Positions 61,295 to 64,000 of a stretch of 64,000 nucleotides of DNA are shown here, piece by piece. Below the pieces are notes generated by a model, which saw nothing but the letters and a program-made list of their open reading frames with translations, was not told where the DNA came from and made no database searches. The stretch spans positions 1 through 64,000 of the forward strand of contig NZ_MTQP01000041.1 in NCBI RefSeq assembly GCF_001984175.1, given 5' to 3'. Both the position numbers and the translations under genes were made by a program. Each line of letters starts with the position of its first letter. Position 1 is the first letter of the stretch. This stretch comes from Saccharothrix sp. ALI-22-I. Its GTDB lineage: Bacteria > Actinomycetota > Actinomycetes > Mycobacteriales > Pseudonocardiaceae.

Positions 61295-62449
61295 TCAGCG
61301 CAGCTTGCCGAAGAACTCCCGGACGTCGTCGACGAGCAGGTCGGGGGCCTCCATGGCGGCGAAGTGGCCGCCGCGGCCGAATTCGGACCAGTGCACGACG
61401 GTGTGTTCGAGTTCGACAGTGCGCCGGATCGACACGTCCATGGGGAACACCGCGACCCCGGTCGGCACGGTGGAGCGCTCGCTCGCGCCCCAGGCTCCGG
61501 CGTGCGCGGTCTCGTAGTAGCTGTTGGCCGAGGACCCGGCGGTGCCGGTCAGCCAGTACAGCATCACGTTGGTGAGCAGCAGATCCCGGTCCACCGCGTC
61601 CTCGGGCAGTTCGGCGGACGGGTCGGTCCACTCCTTGAACTTCTCCACGATCCAGGCCAACTGCCCGACCGGGGAGTCGTGCAACCCGTGCGCCAGGGTC
61701 TGCGGCCGGCTGATCTGGATCATCGCGTAGCCGGACTGCTCGGTGTTCAGGTACTCCAGGTGCGCCAGCCGCGCCCGTTCGGCCTCGGTCAGCTGCCCCA
61801 CCTCGTCCGGGTCGACGTCGGTGAACGCGGCGAGCCCGTTCGCGTGCACGCCGACGACCTTGTCGGGGTTGAGCCGGCCGAGCCCGGGGGAGACGACCGC
61901 GCCGGTGTCGCCGCCCTGCGCGCCGTAGCGGTCGTAGCCGAGCCGGTTCATCAGTTCGGCGAACGCCCTGGTCACCCGGTCGGTGTCCCAGCCGGTCTCG
62001 CGGGTCGGCCCGGAGAACCCGCTGCCGGGGATCGACGGGATCACCAGGTGGAAGGCGTCGGCAGGATCGCCGCCGTGTGCCCGGGGGTCGGTGAGCGGGC
62101 CGATGACGTTCAGGAATTCCACGATCGAGCCGGGCCAGCCGTGGGTCAGGATCAGCGGCAGCGCGTCCGGCTCGGGCGAGCGCACGTGCAGGAAGTGGAT
62201 GTTCTGCCCGTCGATCTCGGTGGTGAACTGCGGGTAGGAGTTCAGCTCGCGCTCGTGGACGCGCCAGTCGTAGCCGTCGCGCCAGTACTCGGCCAGCCCC
62301 TTGAGGTAGCTCACCGGCACCCCGCGGCTCCAGCCGACATCGGGCAGGTCCGCGGCCCACCGGGTCCTGGCGAGCCGGTCCCGCAGGTCGTCCAGGTCGG
62401 CTTGGGGGATGTCGATGGTGAAGGGCCGGATCTCGCTGTTGTTCTGCAC
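61295..62449 (-). CDS. epoxide hydrolase (EHN-type)
   Basis: 384 residues. N-terminal EHN domain ([40 protein letters not shown]), then alpha/beta hydrolase with oxyanion motif [12 protein letters not shown], nucleophile Asp in [17 protein letters not shown], cap Tyr candidates, and catalytic His in [16 protein letters not shown]. It opens epoxides, often from aromatic or terpenoid compounds, to diols. Divergent from a WYL regulator with 63 bases between them. Confidence 0.88.
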   Translation of the reverse strand: MQNNSEIRPFTIDIPQADLDDLRDRLARTRWAADLPDVGWSRGVPVSYLKGLAEYWRDGYDWRVHERELNSYPQFTTEIDGQNIHFLHVRSPEPDALPLILTHGWPGSIVEFLNVIGPLTDPRAHGGDPADAFHLVIPSIPGSGFSGPTRETGWDTDRVTRAFAELMNRLGYDRYGAQGGDTGAVVSPGLGRLNPDKVVGVHANGLAAFTDVDPDEVGQLTEAERARLAHLEYLNTEQSGYAMIQISRPQTLAHGLHDSPVGQLAWIVEKFKEWTDPSAELPEDAVDRDLLLTNVMLYWLTGTAGSSANSYYETAHAGAWGASERSTVPTGVAVFPMDVSIRRTVELEHTVVHWSEFGRGGHFAAMEAPDLLVDDVREFFGKLR

Positions 62450-62458
62450 ACCGACAAC

Positions 62459-62492
62459 CCTAGGAGCCGGTTAGGTCAAGTTCGGTCCTAGG
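62459..62492. promoter_or_regulatory. inverted repeat between epoxide hydrolase and WYL regulator
   Basis: CCTAGGA (62459-62465) and TCCTAGG (62486-62492) form a 7-bp inverted repeat, 20 bases apart, in the short divergent region. A TTGACC -35-like hexamer for the hydrolase lies between the arms on the minus strand. A plausible operator for the WYL protein. Confidence 0.45.
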
Positions 62493-62512
62493 ACGGTGGC
62501 AGACTTCGAACC

Positions 62513-63463
62513 ATGTGGGAAACCTCCGCACGCCTGCTGCGACTGCTCTCGCTCCTGCAGACCCGACGTGACTGGTCCGGCGCCGAACTGGCCGAACGAC
62601 TGGAGATCACTGCGCGCACCGTGCGCCGCGACATCGACCGGCTGCGCGGCCTCGGCTACCCCGTGGAGGCCACCGCGGGCACCGCCGGCTACCGGCTGGG
62701 CGCCGGTGCGGATCTGCCGCCGCTGCTGCTCGACGACGACGAAGCCGTCGCGGTCGCGATGGGCCTGCGCACGGCCGCCGGCGGTTCGATCACCGGCGTC
62801 GAGGAGACTTCGGTGCGGGCCCTGGCCAAGCTTGAACAGGTACTGCCGTCCCGGCTGCGCCACCGGATCAACGCCCTGCGGTCGGTGACGGTGCCGATGG
62901 CCAACACCGGCCCCACCGTCGACCCGGGCACGCTCACCGCCATCGCCGCCGCCTGCCGCGACTCGCTGCGCCTGCGCTTCGACTACCGAACCCACGACGG
63001 AACCACCAGCATCCGCACGACCGAGCCCCACCGACTGGTGCACACGGGCCGGCGCTGGTATCTCGTCGGCTGGGACGTCGACCGCCGGGACTGGCGCACC
63101 TACCGCGTGGACCGCCTCGACCCGCGCACGCCCACCGGCCCCCGCTTCACCCCGCGCACCCCACCGGATCCCGATATCAGCGGCTACACCTCGCGGGCGA
63201 TCTCCACGTCGGCCTACCGCTACCAGGCCCGGTTCACCCTGCACGTCAGCGCCGAGACCGCGGCGGAGCGGATCACCCCCACCACCGGAGCGCTGGAGCC
63301 GATCGACGAGCACAGCTGCACCCTGCGGGCCGGGTCGAACTCGCTGGACGAGTTGGCCATCTACGTGACGACCAAAGGGTTCGACTTCCGGGTGCACGAA
63401 CCCCCGGAGCTTGTCGAGCATGTCAGGACGCTGGCAGCCCGACTCGCCGCCGCGACGGATTAG
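62513..63463 (+). CDS. WYL-domain helix-turn-helix regulator
   Basis: 316 residues. N-terminal HTH_11 (TSARLLRLLSLLQTRRDWSG, ELAERLEITARTVRRDIDRL) and a central WYL domain with RLVHTGRRWYLVGWDVDRRD and YRVDRLD, followed by the WCX-type C-terminal extension. WYL proteins sense nucleic acids or small ligands and regulate adjacent genes. It is divergent from the epoxide hydrolase, its probable target. Stop codon at 63463. Confidence 0.88.
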   Translation: MWETSARLLRLLSLLQTRRDWSGAELAERLEITARTVRRDIDRLRGLGYPVEATAGTAGYRLGAGADLPPLLLDDDEAVAVAMGLRTAAGGSITGVEETSVRALAKLEQVLPSRLRHRINALRSVTVPMANTGPTVDPGTLTAIAAACRDSLRLRFDYRTHDGTTSIRTTEPHRLVHTGRRWYLVGWDVDRRDWRTYRVDRLDPRTPTGPRFTPRTPPDPDISGYTSRAISTSAYRYQARFTLHVSAETAAERITPTTGALEPIDEHSCTLRAGSNSLDELAIYVTTKGFDFRVHEPPELVEHVRTLAARLAAATD

Positions 63464-64000
63464 TACCGCGGTCGGCTCGGGGCAGCAGTGGGGTAGCAGG
63501 GCGGCGCCGATGCCGCCGACCATGCCGCCGATGGCCTGGCTGTCGGCGAGTTTGGGGTTGACGATCTTGCCGGCGTCGTAGACGCCGAGCATGCGGCGGA
63601 GGCGGACGATGCCGAGGCGAGCGTCGACGGCGATCTCGGCGAACACGGCGCCGCAGGCGGACATGGAGAACCGGTCGTGCACCGCGCCGGTGTAGGTGCC
63701 GATCGCTTCGAGGTGGGGGCGTTGGTTGCGGGTCAGCAGCTGTTGGTAGGTCTCGCCGCGGTGGGGTCGTTCTTCAGGTGCATCCGTCAGGCCGAGGGCG
63801 TCGGCGGCGACCTGGGGCATGGAGGTGTAGGTGCCGGGGCCCATGTCGCTGGTCGCGGATTGCACCAGGGCGGTGCCGTCGGCGTTGAGCCGGACATGTG
63901 CTTGGGCGGGAAACCCGCCGGTGTCGTAGACGGCGGCGGCCATGCCGGTGCCGATCAGCCAGTCGCCGTCCCGGGTGACGCCCGGTTTGGGGTTGCGCCG
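63464..64000 (-). pseudogene. molybdopterin-binding aldehyde/xanthine dehydrogenase subunit, decayed (runs off the window)
   Basis: Minus-strand reading from the edge: GDWLIGTGMAAAVYDTGGFP, DMGPGTYTSMPQVAADALGL, then directly ETYQQLLTRNQRPHLEAIGT, SACGAVFAEIAVDARLGIVR, VYDAGKIVNPKLADSQAIGG, MVGGIGAALL. These are ordered blocks of the large YagR/PaoC-type subunit, but about 80-100 residues between ALGL and ETYQQ are missing, and homology stops just after GGIGAALL where a complete protein has about 60 more residues. The frame stays open across the deletion. The upstream part lies outside the window. Confidence 0.7.

Overview
The window is high-GC DNA with strong G/C third-position bias, Tat-type signal peptides, AfsR/SARP, PucR, WYL, DUF3040 and MEDS-type proteins and frequent GTG starts. 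This points to a filamentous actinomycete, probably Pseudonocardiaceae (Saccharothrix/Actinosynnema/Lentzea-like); that placement is inference from gene content. I see no rRNA, tRNA or CRISPR. Genes in good condition alternate with tracts of broken genes and insertion-sequence (IS) scars, as expected of a chromosome-arm accessory region.

Layout. (1) 1-8820, minus strand: a ten-gene operon for uptake and non-phosphorylating oxidation of L-fucose or a similar 6-deoxy sugar. It encodes a CUT1 ABC transporter without ATPase, an enolase-superfamily acid-sugar dehydratase, a RhaM-type mutarotase, an SDR, an aldo/keto reductase, an FAH-type diketo-acid hydrolase, a lactonase and, cut by the window edge, a LarA-type lactate racemase. 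A divergent FadR/GntR regulator (8974-9747) reads away from it. (2) 10142-13548: secreted GH43-ricin and GH5 mannanase-type hydrolases, convergent; the first has a LacI-type operator. (3) 14180-19654: a 1,824-residue fused biotin carboxylase/BCCP/carboxyltransferase. (4) 19933-31790: fragments (MmyB regulator, histidine kinase, IS30, DUF1360, ctaD, IS481-like, beta-lactamase) around a DJ-1/PfpI protein and a stress-sigma partner-switching set (SpoIIE phosphatase, MEDS-STAS, MEDS-HATPase, STAS). (5) 31787-34135: an FAD monooxygenase/TetR operon facing a truncated second TetR. (6) 34657-41582, minus strand: the most interesting part, a six-gene operon SDR, MFS exporter, bicovalent FAD oxidase, WecB-type UDP-GlcNAc 2-epimerase, cupin and beta-propeller, with a divergent LysR gene and an intrinsic terminator. 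The last two genes match the cupin and propeller halves of fungal aldos-2-ulose dehydratase (AUDH). (7) 43980-52278: hypothetical protein, secreted Calx-beta protein, large AfsR-like regulator, TPMT-like methyltransferase, second bicovalent FAD oxidase, stand-alone CBM2 protein. (8) 52732-64000: GNAT, a trkH/trkA deletion scar, an HTH regulator/hydrolase pair with a duplicated regulator half, truncated NlpC and USP genes, DUF3040, a DksA-like and a Gre-like small protein, PucR with a dadA remnant, epoxide hydrolase with a WYL regulator, and a decayed molybdopterin dehydrogenase at the edge.

How they work together. The left third takes up and breaks down deoxy sugars and plant polysaccharides; the fucose route should end in pyruvate plus L-lactate, which would explain the LarA gene. 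The 34.6-41.6 kb operon looks like a small biosynthetic unit built around anhydro-sugar (AUDH) chemistry, with its own exporter and regulator. The rest is mainly regulation, secreted enzymes and genomic decay.
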